64,000 nt of DNA from Halobaculum magnesiiphilum. Its GTDB lineage: Archaea; Halobacteriota; Halobacteria; Halobacteriales; Haloferacaceae. The stretch is from the NCBI RefSeq assembly GCF_019823105.1, contig NZ_CP081958.1, positions 434,001 to 498,000 on the forward strand, written 5' to 3'. Position numbers and translations under genes: made by a program. The notes under the pieces were generated by a model. That model searched no databases. It was not told the origin of the DNA and was given only the letters and a program-made list of their open reading frames with translations. Of the stretch, positions 1-7,264 are shown one piece after another (positions within the stretch are counted from its first letter, which is position 1; every line of letters starts with the position of its first letter).

Positions 1-471
1 CAGACGGACCACTTCCGACGCCGCCTGCGCCAGCAGGGTCGGTACATCACCCTCCCAGTGGCAGGTGAGGCTATCAGGAACGGCCAGCTCCGGTGGAACA
101 CCTCCGACGGCTGGCGGTTCGCGCTCGTGCGCGACGGCGTTCGCTACGTGATCGTCGTCGGCGACACGGAGACCCCCTCGCCGGTGCTGGTCACCGGCTG
201 GACGGAGATCGCCGACTGGGACGCGGCGACGGCGTCCGACCGCTGGGACGAGGCCGACATCAACACGATCCAGCTGCGCGCGGACCTCTCGGAACACAAG
301 GAGCGGCAGATCCCCGGGCGGATCCGGCCGCGCGTCGTCACCCGTCCGTTCACGGTCGGCGGCCACCGCGTCCGCACCGGCGCCGGCGACGGGCACGTCG
401 ACTGCGTCGACTGCGGCGCGCGGTTCCGCTCGAAGCGCGAGCTGTGCGAGCTTCCCTGCGGCGCGCGCTGA
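1..471 (+). CDS. Hypothetical protein with C-terminal cysteine cluster (5' partial)
   Basis: The reading frame is open from the first base, so the gene probably begins upstream of the window; a GTG at 58 is the first start codon inside it, but the residues before it (QTDHFRRRLRQQGRYITLPV) look coding. The visible part has a mixed alpha/beta character and ends in a short cysteine cluster (CVDCGARF, then a Cys in the last ten residues, CELPC) that could bind zinc. No family is recognised. It ends 85 bases before the helicase gene, which has its own TATA-like box, so the two are probably separate units. Confidence 0.6.
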   Translation, partial: QTDHFRRRLRQQGRYITLPVAGEAIRNGQLRWNTSDGWRFALVRDGVRYVIVVGDTETPSPVLVTGWTEIADWDAATASDRWDEADINTIQLRADLSEHKERQIPGRIRPRVVTRPFTVGGHRVRTGAGDGHVDCVDCGARFRSKRELCELPCGAR

Positions 472-555
472 CCGCGGGGGACACCGCTTCTCGGCGTCCG
501 CCGGAGCCGGCCGCCGAGCGCGGTTCCTTTACGCGCCGGCGACGTACCGCGAGCA

Positions 556-2493
556 ATGACTGACGACGGCGACGAGCCGCCCGTGGGCGGTGGCGTCGAC
601 GAGGACGGCGACGGCGTCAACGTGAACGACGACGACGGCGTCGGCACGGACGACGACATCGTCAACGAGGGCGTCGCCGACGAGACCCCCGCCGACCTCA
701 CGATCGACGGCTTCTACGACGCCGTCGAGGCGGCGGGACGCCCGGTGCTCACCGCCTCGGGGGTCGCACGCGAGACCGACCGCACGCAGGCGGCGGCGCG
801 CGACCACCTCGACGCGCTCGCCGCGGAGGGGTCCGTCGAGCGCGTCGACGTGGAGGCGGACCCGGTGGTGTACTACCCGAGCAGCTGGGGCGACCTCGCC
901 GAGCGCGAGCGGGTGGTGATGTTCCCGACGCGCCGGCAGATCGTGGTGGACCAGCCGACGCAGTACACCCGCGCGATGCTCGCGGACTTCGCCCACCTCG
1001 TCGACTCGACCGGGACCGAACCCGGCACCCGCGGCTACCTCTATGAGATCCGCCAGGAGGACATCTGGGCGGCGCCGTTCGAGGAGTTCGCCGAGTTGCT
1101 CGCGCGGATGCGGTCGGTGCTGCCGCGGCGCTCGCCGCATCTGGAGGAATGGGCGGAAAACCAGTGGAAGCGCGCGCGGCAGTTCCGCCTTCGCACCCAC
1201 GAGGACGGCTACGTGATCCTCGAGGCCGACCGCGAGGAGCTGATGGGCAACGTCGCCCGCCAGAAGCTCGACGGGTCGGCGCTGCAGGCGGAGCTTTCGG
1301 ACACCGAGTCGTGGGTGAACGACGAAGAGATCGGCCACGTGAAGCGCGTCCTCTACGAGGCGGGCTACCCCGTCATCGACGAGCGCGACCTCGAATCGGG
1401 CGACCCCCTCGACGTGACGCTGGAGGCGGACCTCCGCGCGTACCAGACGGACTGGGTCGACCGCTTCACCGAGCAGCGCGCGGGCGTGTTCGTCGCGCCG
1501 CCGGGGTCGGGCAAGACCGTCGCCGCGTTGGGCGCCCTGGAGGCGGTCGGCGGCGAGACGCTGATCCTCGTCCCCTCCCGGGAACTCGCCGGACAGTGGC
1601 GTTCCGAGATCCTCGCCCACACCGACCTCGAGGACGCCGATATCGGCGAGTACCACGGCGGCGAAAAGGAGATCGCGCCGGTGACGATCGCCACCTATCA
1701 GACCGCCGGGATGGACCGGCACCGCTCGCTGTTCGACTCCCGCGAGTGGGGGCTGATCGTCTACGACGAGTGCCACCACATCCCCAGCCCGGTGTTCAAA
1801 CGCTCCGCCGACCTCCAGAGCAAACATCGCCTCGGCCTGTCCGCGACCCCGATACGGGAGGACGACAACGAGGAGGAGATATTCACGCTCATCGGGCCGC
1901 CCATCGGCACCGACTGGGGCGCGCTGTTCGACGCCGGGTTCGTTCAAGAGCCGGAAGTCGAGATCCGGTACGTCCCGTGGCGCGACGACGAGGCCGAAAA
2001 CGAGTGGGCCAGCGCCGACGGCCGCCAGCGCCACATGGCCGCCGCACGAAACCCCGCGAAGGCCGACGAGGTGCGTCGCCTGCGCGAGCGTCACGGCGAC
2101 GCGAAGGCGCTCGTGTTCGTCGACTACCTCGATCAGGGCGAGGCGCTCGCGGCCGAGTTGGGCGTCCCGTTCGTCTCCGGGGAGACGCGCCACCACGTCC
2201 GACAGCGTCTGTTCGAGGAGTTCCGGCAGGGCGAGCGCCGGACGCTCGTCGTTTCGCGGATCGCCGACGAGGGGATCGACCTCCCGAACGCGGAGCTGGC
2301 GGTCGTCGCGTCCGGGCTCGGGGGGAGTCGCCGACAGGGCGCACAGCGTGCAGGGCGGACGATGCGTCCCGCGGGATCGGCGCTCGTGTACGTGCTCGCG
2401 ACCCGGGGGACCAGCGAGGAGGACTTCGCACAGCGGCAGATGAACCACCTCGCGGAGAAGGGGATCCGCGTCCACGAGCGGACCGTCGAGTAG
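556..2493 (+). CDS. XPB/Rad25-type superfamily 2 DNA helicase
   Basis: DNA-dependent ATPase/helicase of the XPB (Rad25) family, expected to act in DNA repair or transcription-linked unwinding in the cytoplasm. About 90 residues with a winged-helix look come first, after an acidic Asp/Gly-rich tail. The helicase core follows: Walker A APPGSGKT near residue 314, motif Ia LVPSRELAGQW, motif II DECHH near 404, motif III SATP, directly followed by RED near 434, an XPB hallmark. Motif VI is QGAQRAGRTMRP near 595. At 645 residues it is longer than minimal archaeal XPB because of the N-terminal part. A T-rich TATA-like box at 525-532 lies about 28 bases before the ATG, which supports a leaderless start. 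It converges on the cupin gene with an 18-base gap. Confidence 0.88.
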   Translation: MTDDGDEPPVGGGVDEDGDGVNVNDDDGVGTDDDIVNEGVADETPADLTIDGFYDAVEAAGRPVLTASGVARETDRTQAAARDHLDALAAEGSVERVDVEADPVVYYPSSWGDLAERERVVMFPTRRQIVVDQPTQYTRAMLADFAHLVDSTGTEPGTRGYLYEIRQEDIWAAPFEEFAELLARMRSVLPRRSPHLEEWAENQWKRARQFRLRTHEDGYVILEADREELMGNVARQKLDGSALQAELSDTESWVNDEEIGHVKRVLYEAGYPVIDERDLESGDPLDVTLEADLRAYQTDWVDRFTEQRAGVFVAPPGSGKTVAALGALEAVGGETLILVPSRELAGQWRSEILAHTDLEDADIGEYHGGEKEIAPVTIATYQTAGMDRHRSLFDSREWGLIVYDECHHIPSPVFKRSADLQSKHRLGLSATPIREDDNEEEIFTLIGPPIGTDWGALFDAGFVQEPEVEIRYVPWRDDEAENEWASADGRQRHMAAARNPAKADEVRRLRERHGDAKALVFVDYLDQGEALAAELGVPFVSGETRHHVRQRLFEEFRQGERRTLVVSRIADEGIDLPNAELAVVASGLGGSRRQGAQRAGRTMRPAGSALVYVLATRGTSEEDFAQRQMNHLAEKGIRVHERTVE

Positions 2494-2510
2494 CCGACGC
2501 CGGCGCCGTC

Positions 2511-3080
2511 CTATCGTTCCAGCGGCGCGTCGTCGAACCGCGCCCCACAGTCGCCGCACTCGACGACCGGGTCGTTCGCGTCGTCCGTCGTGAACCCGAG
2601 GTCGTCTCTCCCGCAGTCCGGACACGGCGCGGGCGTGTGTTCCGCCTCGCAGGCTGGACACGCGAACGTCAGGTCGCCGTCGGTGGCGAGCCGGAGCGAG
2701 TCCGCCCCGCAGTCGGGGCACGTCGCCGGGACGCGCACGTCGTCGCTGTCGCGGGGCGCGCCGAGCGCGAACGCGACGAGGTCGTCGTCGCCGTCGCCGT
2801 CGTTGTGTCCGGTCTGGAACTCGCCGGGCGCGAACCGGATCGCCTCGCCCGCCTCTACCCGAACGTCCCCCTCGAGCGTCTCGAACGTCGCCGACCCGGC
2901 GACGACGACGAACACTTCCTCCTGATCGGCGTGTGCGTGGAGGCCGCTCGGGAACCCGTCGCCGGGAGCGATCCGGTAGCGGTTGATCGCGACGTGTTCG
3001 GTTCCGAGCGCGTCGCCGAGCCGGACCGTTCCCCGCTCCTCGTCGCCGCCGTCGCCGCCGTCGCTGCCGTCGCGAAACAT
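2511..3080 (-). CDS. Cupin domain fused to zinc-ribbon repeats
   Basis: A 189-residue protein in two parts. Residues ~20-105 form a cupin barrel: a metal-site-like histidine pair (GLHAHADQEEVFVV), the glycine-rich EGDVRVEAGEAIRFAPGEFQTGHN turn region, and alternating short beta strands. The C-terminal part carries CxxC pairs (CPDCGAD, CPACEAE, CPDCGRD, CGDCGAR) forming two zinc ribbons. The substrate is unknown. ATG at 3080 was chosen because GGAG sits six bases upstream; a GTG at 3092 is an alternative. It starts just after the stop of the upstream gene, so the two are probably co-transcribed. Confidence 0.75.
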   Translation of the reverse strand: MFRDGSDGGDGGDEERGTVRLGDALGTEHVAINRYRIAPGDGFPSGLHAHADQEEVFVVVAGSATFETLEGDVRVEAGEAIRFAPGEFQTGHNDGDGDDDLVAFALGAPRDSDDVRVPATCPDCGADSLRLATDGDLTFACPACEAEHTPAPCPDCGRDDLGFTTDDANDPVVECGDCGARFDDAPLER

Positions 3081-3094
3081 AGCGTACTCCACGG

Positions 3095-3877
3095 CTACTC
3101 GCCTTCGCCGTCGTCGAACTCCGGTTCCGCCCACTTGTCGTCGGCGTCGACAGGGTCGACCGCGTGGGCCACCTGCGCGCCCGAGAAGTCCACGTCGTGC
3201 AGCGCCATGTTGAGCCGCTGCCAGCGGGCGCTTTGCTCGTCCTCCCCGGTCGGACCGACGCGGGCGCCGTGGGTCTTGAAGAACTCCCCGTCGCGGCCCA
3301 TGCGGCTCCCCTCCCCCGTGTGCTTGTCGAACGCCACGTCGTACTCGCCGCCGGGCTCGAACTCGCCGACCGGGAAGTCCACCTGCGGCTCGCCGCCCGT
3401 TTCGCGCGCCTCGGCACGCTCGGCGGCGGCGTTTCGGAAGAACTCGTCGGCGTTCGGCGCCTCCCGGGAGGAACTCGCGCGTGCGCACGCCAGCGCGGCG
3501 TGGATCGCACACAGTCGGCCGCGCCACTCGGCGGGGTCCCAGCGGTCGGTCGCGAGCGTCTCGTAGCGGTCGACCAGCAGCGCGACCTCCTGGCCGGCAC
3601 GGAGGTCCTCGACGACGTACAGGTGGAGGCGCTCCCAGAGGTTCCACGCGAACCCCGAACGGGCCAGTTCCCAGGCGGCCCACGCGGCGACCTCCTCGTC
3701 GGAGCGGCGGACCGCCTTCTGGAGCAGGCTGGACACCGCATAGCGGTTGTACCCGCCCTGCGTCTCGTCGGCGTCCATCGGTTCGCCGAAGTCGTTCGTG
3801 TCGTCGGCGTCCGGGTCGCGATCGGAGAGTTCCCCGTCGGCGCCGAACGTCGTCTGTCGGCTCGCGTCGTCGCCCAT
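3095..3877 (-). CDS. RarA/MgsA C-terminal-like helical protein lacking the ATPase
   Basis: A 260-residue acidic protein. From about residue 45 the sequence (YAVSSLLQKAVRRSDEEVAA, then a Trp/Leu-rich helix and AIHAALACARA) resembles the C-terminal helical tetramerisation region of RarA/MgsA/WRNIP1-type AAA+ proteins. A later stretch (AFDKHTGEGSRMGRDGEFF) fits the same region. There is no Walker A or B, so it cannot be the full ATPase. Start: a TATA-like box on the minus strand at 3904-3911 places the transcript start at ATG 3877; a GTG at 3895 is possible. The role is inferred only from resemblance; it may assist replication or repair. Probably co-transcribed with the cupin gene. Confidence 0.6.
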   Translation of the reverse strand: MGDDASRQTTFGADGELSDRDPDADDTNDFGEPMDADETQGGYNRYAVSSLLQKAVRRSDEEVAAWAAWELARSGFAWNLWERLHLYVVEDLRAGQEVALLVDRYETLATDRWDPAEWRGRLCAIHAALACARASSSREAPNADEFFRNAAAERAEARETGGEPQVDFPVGEFEPGGEYDVAFDKHTGEGSRMGRDGEFFKTHGARVGPTGEDEQSARWQRLNMALHDVDFSGAQVAHAVDPVDADDKWAEPEFDDGEGE

Positions 3878-3960
3878 GACATCCGCGCTGTCCACGTCGC
3901 GTGCGATAAACCCCCCGACGGGGGCGTGGCTCGGCGTGACGTAGTGGGGTCGAATGAGAA

Positions 3961-3971
3961 CCCTTAAGTCC
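3961..3971 (+). promoter_or_regulatory. TATA-type promoter of tRNA-Tyr
   Basis: CTTAAG within ACCCTTAAGT lies about 30 bases upstream of the mature tRNA 5' end, the usual position of an archaeal TATA box. The same CTTAAG/ACTTAG/ATTAAC type of box precedes the other tRNA genes of the window. Confidence 0.7.
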
Positions 3972-3997
3972 GAATCGGCGGGTATCTGTTGATGTAT

Positions 3998-4071
3998 CCG
4001 GGTTTAGCTCAGCCTGGTAGAGCAGCCGACTGTAGATCGGCTTGCCCCCCGTTCAAATCGGGGAACCCGGA
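3998..4071 (+). tRNA. tRNA-Tyr (GTA)
   Basis: A full cloverleaf of 74 bases: acceptor CCGGGTT pairs with AACCCGG, the discriminator base is A, the anticodon loop is CTGTAGA (anticodon GTA) on a GCCGA/TCGGC stem, and the T-arm is CCCCG/CGGGG. C1-G72 is the archaeal tyrosine identity pair. No intron and no encoded CCA. It is followed by an unusual repeat that copies its 3' portion. Confidence 0.96.
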
Positions 4072-4234
4072 CTTTCTGTCGCCGCCACGGCGAGGGAGCG
4101 GAGCGACCGAGCCGGCGGCGACGAAGCCGATCCGTGAACCGATTTGAAGAGACGAGTCGCAGTCCGGAACGGCGAGCGGAGCGAGCCGCATGCCCGAACC
4201 GTCTCGGCGTATTCAAATCGGGGAACCCGGACTT
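4072..4234 (+). repeat. Structured repeat ending in a copy of the tRNA-Tyr 3' part
   Basis: The 228 bases between tRNA-Tyr and the lipoprotein gene hold no gene. They contain, in order: a hairpin 4078-4122 (outer arms GTCGCCGC/GCGGCGAC, apical loop GAGCGGAGCGA at 4096-4106); an inverted T-loop sequence CCGATTTGAA at 4139-4148; a second hairpin with the same loop at 4174-4184 closed by CGGC/GCCG; and a direct copy (4212-4234) of tRNA positions 4052-4071 plus the next three bases. The inverted and direct T-loop sequences are complementary and close a large stem. The same order of parts occurs after tRNA-Glu. It could be a captured attachment site, a mini mobile element or a structured RNA. Confidence 0.85.
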
Positions 4235-4298
4235 CTGTTGCTGCCGTCGCTCCCGACCACGACCATATATAATCGTTTCCACGAGTTGTCGAGCCGAC

Positions 4299-5177
4299 AT
4301 GGTTCGTCACCGGTTGAAGGGGTGGGCTGTCGAACGCGAGAGCGTGAGCCGAGATCTCACGCGTCGCCGCGTCCTCGCGGGCGGCGCAACGGCCCTCCTG
4401 GCATCGATCGGCGGCTGCAGCGGCGCGACGCCGTTCGTCGGCAAGCGAACCGAGCGCGACGAGACGGTCGCCGTCGACGGAGCCGAACGGCTCGTCGCTC
4501 GAACCGACTTGGGCGACGTGACACTTCGTGCCGAAGCGCGCGACGACATCGGCGTGCGGATCACGAAGCAAGCCAGCAGCGTCACGGCGGACCTCTCGGA
4601 TCTCTCCTTCCGGGTCGAGCGGTCGGGGGGCGATCTCGTCCTCCGTTCGGAGTTCACCGGGGACACGGAGTTCTTCGGCGGCCGCCCGTCGATGTCGCTC
4701 GACGTGACGCTGCCCCGGTCGCTGCCAGTGTCGGCCGTCCGGAGTTCCGTCGGCGACATCTCCGTCGACGGCGTCGACGGCGACGTGGACGCCGAGACGG
4801 ACACCGGTGACGTCCGCCTCCGCGGCGTCTCAGGGTCGGTCCGGGCGGCGGCGTCGACCGGCGACGTGACGGTGGCCGATCCTGACGCGATCCGAGGCGC
4901 GCGGACCCAGACCGGCGACGTGACCGCCGATGTCCCCGACCTCGACGGCGACGTCCGGGTCGAGTCGCGAACCGGCGATGTCGCGGTCGCGGTCGGCGGG
5001 AACGTCGACGCCGACCTCCGGGTCGCCACCAGCACCGGCGACGTGTCGGTCGACGGGGTGTCGCTGTCGGAGGCGACCCGGACCGACGACCTCGTGACCG
5101 GCACGCTCGGCGACGGCGGCCCCTCCCTCGCCGTCGAGACCCGTACCGGCGACGCGTCGGTCTCCCCGCTGAACTGA
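4299..5177 (+). CDS. Tat-exported lipoprotein with DUF4097-like beta-repeat domain
   Basis: A 292-residue predicted cell-surface lipoprotein. The N-terminus has a twin-arginine signal (TRRRVLAGG), a short hydrophobic stretch and a lipobox ending in GGC, the usual haloarchaeal Tat-lipoprotein layout. The rest consists of regularly repeated strands with recurring TGDV turns (for example DTGDVRLRG, STGDVTVA, RTGDVAVA, STGDVSVDG), typical of the DUF4097 right-handed beta fold. The function is unknown; such proteins are usually adhesin-like or accessory to membrane sensors. TATATAAT at about 4265-4272 lies ~27-30 bases before ATG 4299, supporting a leaderless start. A GTG at 4344 would remove residues before the Tat motif. 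Confidence 0.8.
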   Translation: MVRHRLKGWAVERESVSRDLTRRRVLAGGATALLASIGGCSGATPFVGKRTERDETVAVDGAERLVARTDLGDVTLRAEARDDIGVRITKQASSVTADLSDLSFRVERSGGDLVLRSEFTGDTEFFGGRPSMSLDVTLPRSLPVSAVRSSVGDISVDGVDGDVDAETDTGDVRLRGVSGSVRAAASTGDVTVADPDAIRGARTQTGDVTADVPDLDGDVRVESRTGDVAVAVGGNVDADLRVATSTGDVSVDGVSLSEATRTDDLVTGTLGDGGPSLAVETRTGDASVSPLN

Positions 5178-5293
5178 GCCCCCGCCGAACACCGTCCCCC
5201 GATTCGGCCCTCCCCTCGTTCTCGATCGGTTCCCCGACGGCGAGCCGCATCACGTCGCGATCGCCACGGCGAACCTCCGGGTCGACGAGTCAC

Positions 5294-5314
5294 AAAAAAG
5301 CGCGTGCCAGCGTA
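5294..5314 (-). terminator. T-run terminator after the sensor-domain gene
   Basis: On the minus strand, a GC-rich stretch (GGCACGCGC) followed by six Ts begins 15 bases after the stop codon at 5315. Short T-runs are the usual archaeal intrinsic termination signal. Confidence 0.5.
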
Positions 5315-6040
5315 TCAGGCGTCGGTTCGCGCGTCGGCGTCCGAAGCGTCGTCTCCGTCGCCCTCCGCGTCTCCGTCACCCTCCGTGTCCCTGTTTCCCT
5401 CGGCGGCGACGACGGAGCTGTCGTCGACGAGCGTCGACGTGACCGCCGCGGCGACGCGCCCGAGGAGGTTCGCGGCGTAGAGGGTGAGCAGGCCGACGAG
5501 CGCACCCAGACCCGCGGCGCCGAGCGCCCGCGGGAGCGTGTTCACGCGGTACACCCCGAGCTGATAGTCGATCAGCAGGAACTCGCCGTACGCCAGCGGC
5601 GCGACCAGCAGCCCCGACGCCAGCGACAGGCCCGTCGTCAACACGACGAGCGCGATCACGGCCAGCACCATCCGCCAGCAGAGGTACAGCAGGCCGGTCC
5701 ACGTCGGGCGAGCGAACACGAGCCGCTTGCAGAACTCCGCGATCCCGAGGTCCCGCGACGGGAACCACGGCGACACCTCGACGCCGAGCAGGCCGGCCGT
5801 CAGCTTCGCGTCGGCCCAGACGACCGCGACCGCCAGCAGCAGCGTTCCCAGCACCGCCACCGGGGCGAGGATCGTGACGCTCAGCCCCAGCGTCAGCGAC
5901 CCGGCCGCCGAGAACGCGATCAGGTAGCCGAACCCGAGCGGGACCGCGAGCGCGAGGTACAGGAGGCTTCGGTACGTGCGGGGATCGAGGGGCGCGCCCG
6001 CGAACGAGGCGAACGCGTCCCGGTAGTTCGTCGTCGTCAT
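5315..6040 (-). CDS. Membrane protein, putative-sensor (PF13796-like) domain
   Basis: A 241-residue integral membrane protein. It has a short cytoplasmic start with TYRSLLYLALAVPLGFGY leading into the first membrane segment, then about four to six membrane segments including two hairpins, and an acidic Asp/Gly/Glu-rich tail of ~35 residues. The opening 'R-x-Y-x-x-L-x-Y-L-A-L-A-V-P-L-G-F' is shared with the protein at 7265-8032, so the two are paralogues. This matches the 'putative sensor' domain often found in front of histidine kinases in other organisms, but here it stands alone. It probably senses envelope or membrane state. Its neighbours are two small membrane proteins and a DNA-binding regulator. 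Confidence 0.72.
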   Translation of the reverse strand: MTTTNYRDAFASFAGAPLDPRTYRSLLYLALAVPLGFGYLIAFSAAGSLTLGLSVTILAPVAVLGTLLLAVAVVWADAKLTAGLLGVEVSPWFPSRDLGIAEFCKRLVFARPTWTGLLYLCWRMVLAVIALVVLTTGLSLASGLLVAPLAYGEFLLIDYQLGVYRVNTLPRALGAAGLGALVGLLTLYAANLLGRVAAAVTSTLVDDSSVVAAEGNRDTEGDGDAEGDGDDASDADARTDA

Positions 6041-6134
6041 GCGACGGCGGGTACTGCGGCCCGAAGCCCGGTAAAACGGGAGCGCCGGCTGTTCGCCCGG
6101 CGGACCGTCGAAGGATACAAGTAGGGGTCCCCGG

Positions 6135-6419
6135 TCAGGTGCCGTCCAGCGAGTAGATCAGCGCGAGCAGGCCGGCGACGTTCGCACACAGCACCGCGAG
6201 GAGCGTCGTCGCGTCGTCGAGTCCGACGAGCGGCGCGACGCCGTAGGTGATCGGGAACGGCGCGACCGCGACGAGGGCGATGCCGACGGCGAGGTATCGC
6301 ATCATCGCGCTGTCGTGTCGGCGGTACCCCCGGTAGGCCGTCACGGCGACGGCGGTGCCGGCGAGGGCCGTCGCCGCGGCCGTCAGGAACAGCAGCGTGC
6401 CCGCGTCAACGGCGGTCAT
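6135..6419 (-). CDS. Small membrane protein, DUF7521-like (first)
   Basis: A 94-residue protein with three hydrophobic segments and a polar Tyr/Arg-rich loop (AYRGYRRHDSAMMRYLAVG) between segments one and two. It resembles small haloarchaeal membrane proteins of the DUF7521 type, which are usually encoded beside a winged-helix regulator. Its ATG lies inside the 3' end of the preceding gene (14-base overlap), so translation is likely coupled. The function is unknown. Confidence 0.65.
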   Translation of the reverse strand: MTAVDAGTLLFLTAAATALAGTAVAVTAYRGYRRHDSAMMRYLAVGIALVAVAPFPITYGVAPLVGLDDATTLLAVLCANVAGLLALIYSLDGT

Positions 6420-6756
6420 AGATCACCCCCAACACGACGAGGAGCCCGACGAGCTGGCTGGCGGTCACCGCGAGCGAGCGAACCGTCGGGTCGGTTCCGG
6501 GGACGTTCGACAGCAGCAGGCGCAGGAGGATCGGAACCGTCGTCACGAGCACCAGCCCGACGCCGAGCAGGAGCCTCCGTCGTCCGCCGCTGTCCCGGTA
6601 GCCGTCGTACAGGCGACGGGCGAGATACAGCGAGAGCACGACGGCCACGAACAGCGCGGCGAAGACCAGCAGGACGACCGTCGGCGACCCGCCTGTCGTC
6701 GTCTGGAGCGTCGGGAGCGTCGGGACCGCGGCCGATCCGGCGAGCGCGCCCGTCAT
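6406..6756 (-). CDS. Small membrane protein, DUF7521-like (second)
   Basis: A 116-residue protein with three membrane segments and the same polar pattern as its neighbour (ARRLYDGYRDSGGRRRLLLGVG between segments one and two), so the pair probably arose by duplication. The ATG at 6756 overlaps the stop of the regulator gene by four bases (ATGA), indicating one operon: regulator, membrane protein, membrane protein. The function is unknown; it may signal membrane state to the regulator. Confidence 0.65.
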   Translation of the reverse strand: MTGALAGSAAVPTLPTLQTTTGGSPTVVLLVFAALFVAVVLSLYLARRLYDGYRDSGGRRRLLLGVGLVLVTTVPILLRLLLSNVPGTDPTVRSLAVTASQLVGLLVVLGVIYDRR

Positions 6757-7097
6757 TTGAATCCCTCGTACAGCCGCGTGAAGCGGTCGGCGGCGTCGGA
6801 TTCGGGTCTGTCGACCGTCACCTCGAACCCCTCGTCGGACAGTTCGAGGTGGACCGCCCTGACGCTGGCGCGATACGTCTTGTAGTGGTGACCGCCCGGA
6901 TCGAGCTGCTGTTCGTCTTCCAACAGACCGGCGTCCTGGAGGCGCTGGACCCGACGGTAGACGGTCGAGGAGTCGGCGTCGCACGCCTCAGTGAGCGACT
7001 CGACGGACTTCGTGTCCCCGTACGTCTCCCGGAGGATCGTCCGGGCGTAGTCGTCGCCGAGGAGGTCGACGATCCCGTCCCCGTCGTCCCCGGCCAT
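6753..7097 (-). CDS. Winged-helix transcriptional regulator
   Basis: A 114-residue ArsR-like winged-helix protein. Residues ~10-60 form the helix-turn-helix (DDYARTILRETYG, then ESLTEACDADSSTVYRRVQR as the recognition helix region, then LQDAGLLEDE), followed by wing strands (HHYKTYRASVRAVHLEL). There are no metal-binding cysteines. ATG 7097 was chosen because a T-rich box lies about 31 bases upstream and the residues before it look non-coding. It heads an operon with the two small membrane proteins and is divergent from the sensor paralogue at 7265, so it may control both units from the shared ~170-base region. Confidence 0.75.
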   Translation of the reverse strand: MAGDDGDGIVDLLGDDYARTILRETYGDTKSVESLTEACDADSSTVYRRVQRLQDAGLLEDEQQLDPGGHHYKTYRASVRAVHLELSDEGFEVTVDRPESDAADRFTRLYEGFK

Positions 7098-7264
7098 GAT
7101 CACAGTCGTGTCGAGCAGCCGGCAAAAGCGTCCCGAATCCACGGTCGGTGTCGACACATCGTCCACGCGTACCCGGACGACACCCAAAACGACGGGCACA
7201 CGGTTGCAGCGCCCCCGGATCGACCCGAACGTTTATGTCCTCAGATCGGACTGTTTTCGCGTGT

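Noticed and set aside
529-3882. A 1117-codon open frame on the minus strand
   Set aside because: Very long open frames opposite real genes are common at this GC content. Its product is low-complexity Arg/Thr-rich and overlaps the XPB-type helicase and two other genes with clear motifs.
4212-4234. A second tRNA gene or tRNA pseudogene after tRNA-Tyr
   Set aside because: Only the T-loop and acceptor 3' strand are copied; there is no D-arm, anticodon arm or 5' acceptor strand.
4072-4298. Simple remnant of an integrated provirus or plasmid at tRNA-Tyr
   Set aside because: No integrase gene or fragment is present, and the same small two-hairpin order occurs after tRNA-Glu, which a random deletion remnant would not explain. 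An old attachment site remains a possible origin.
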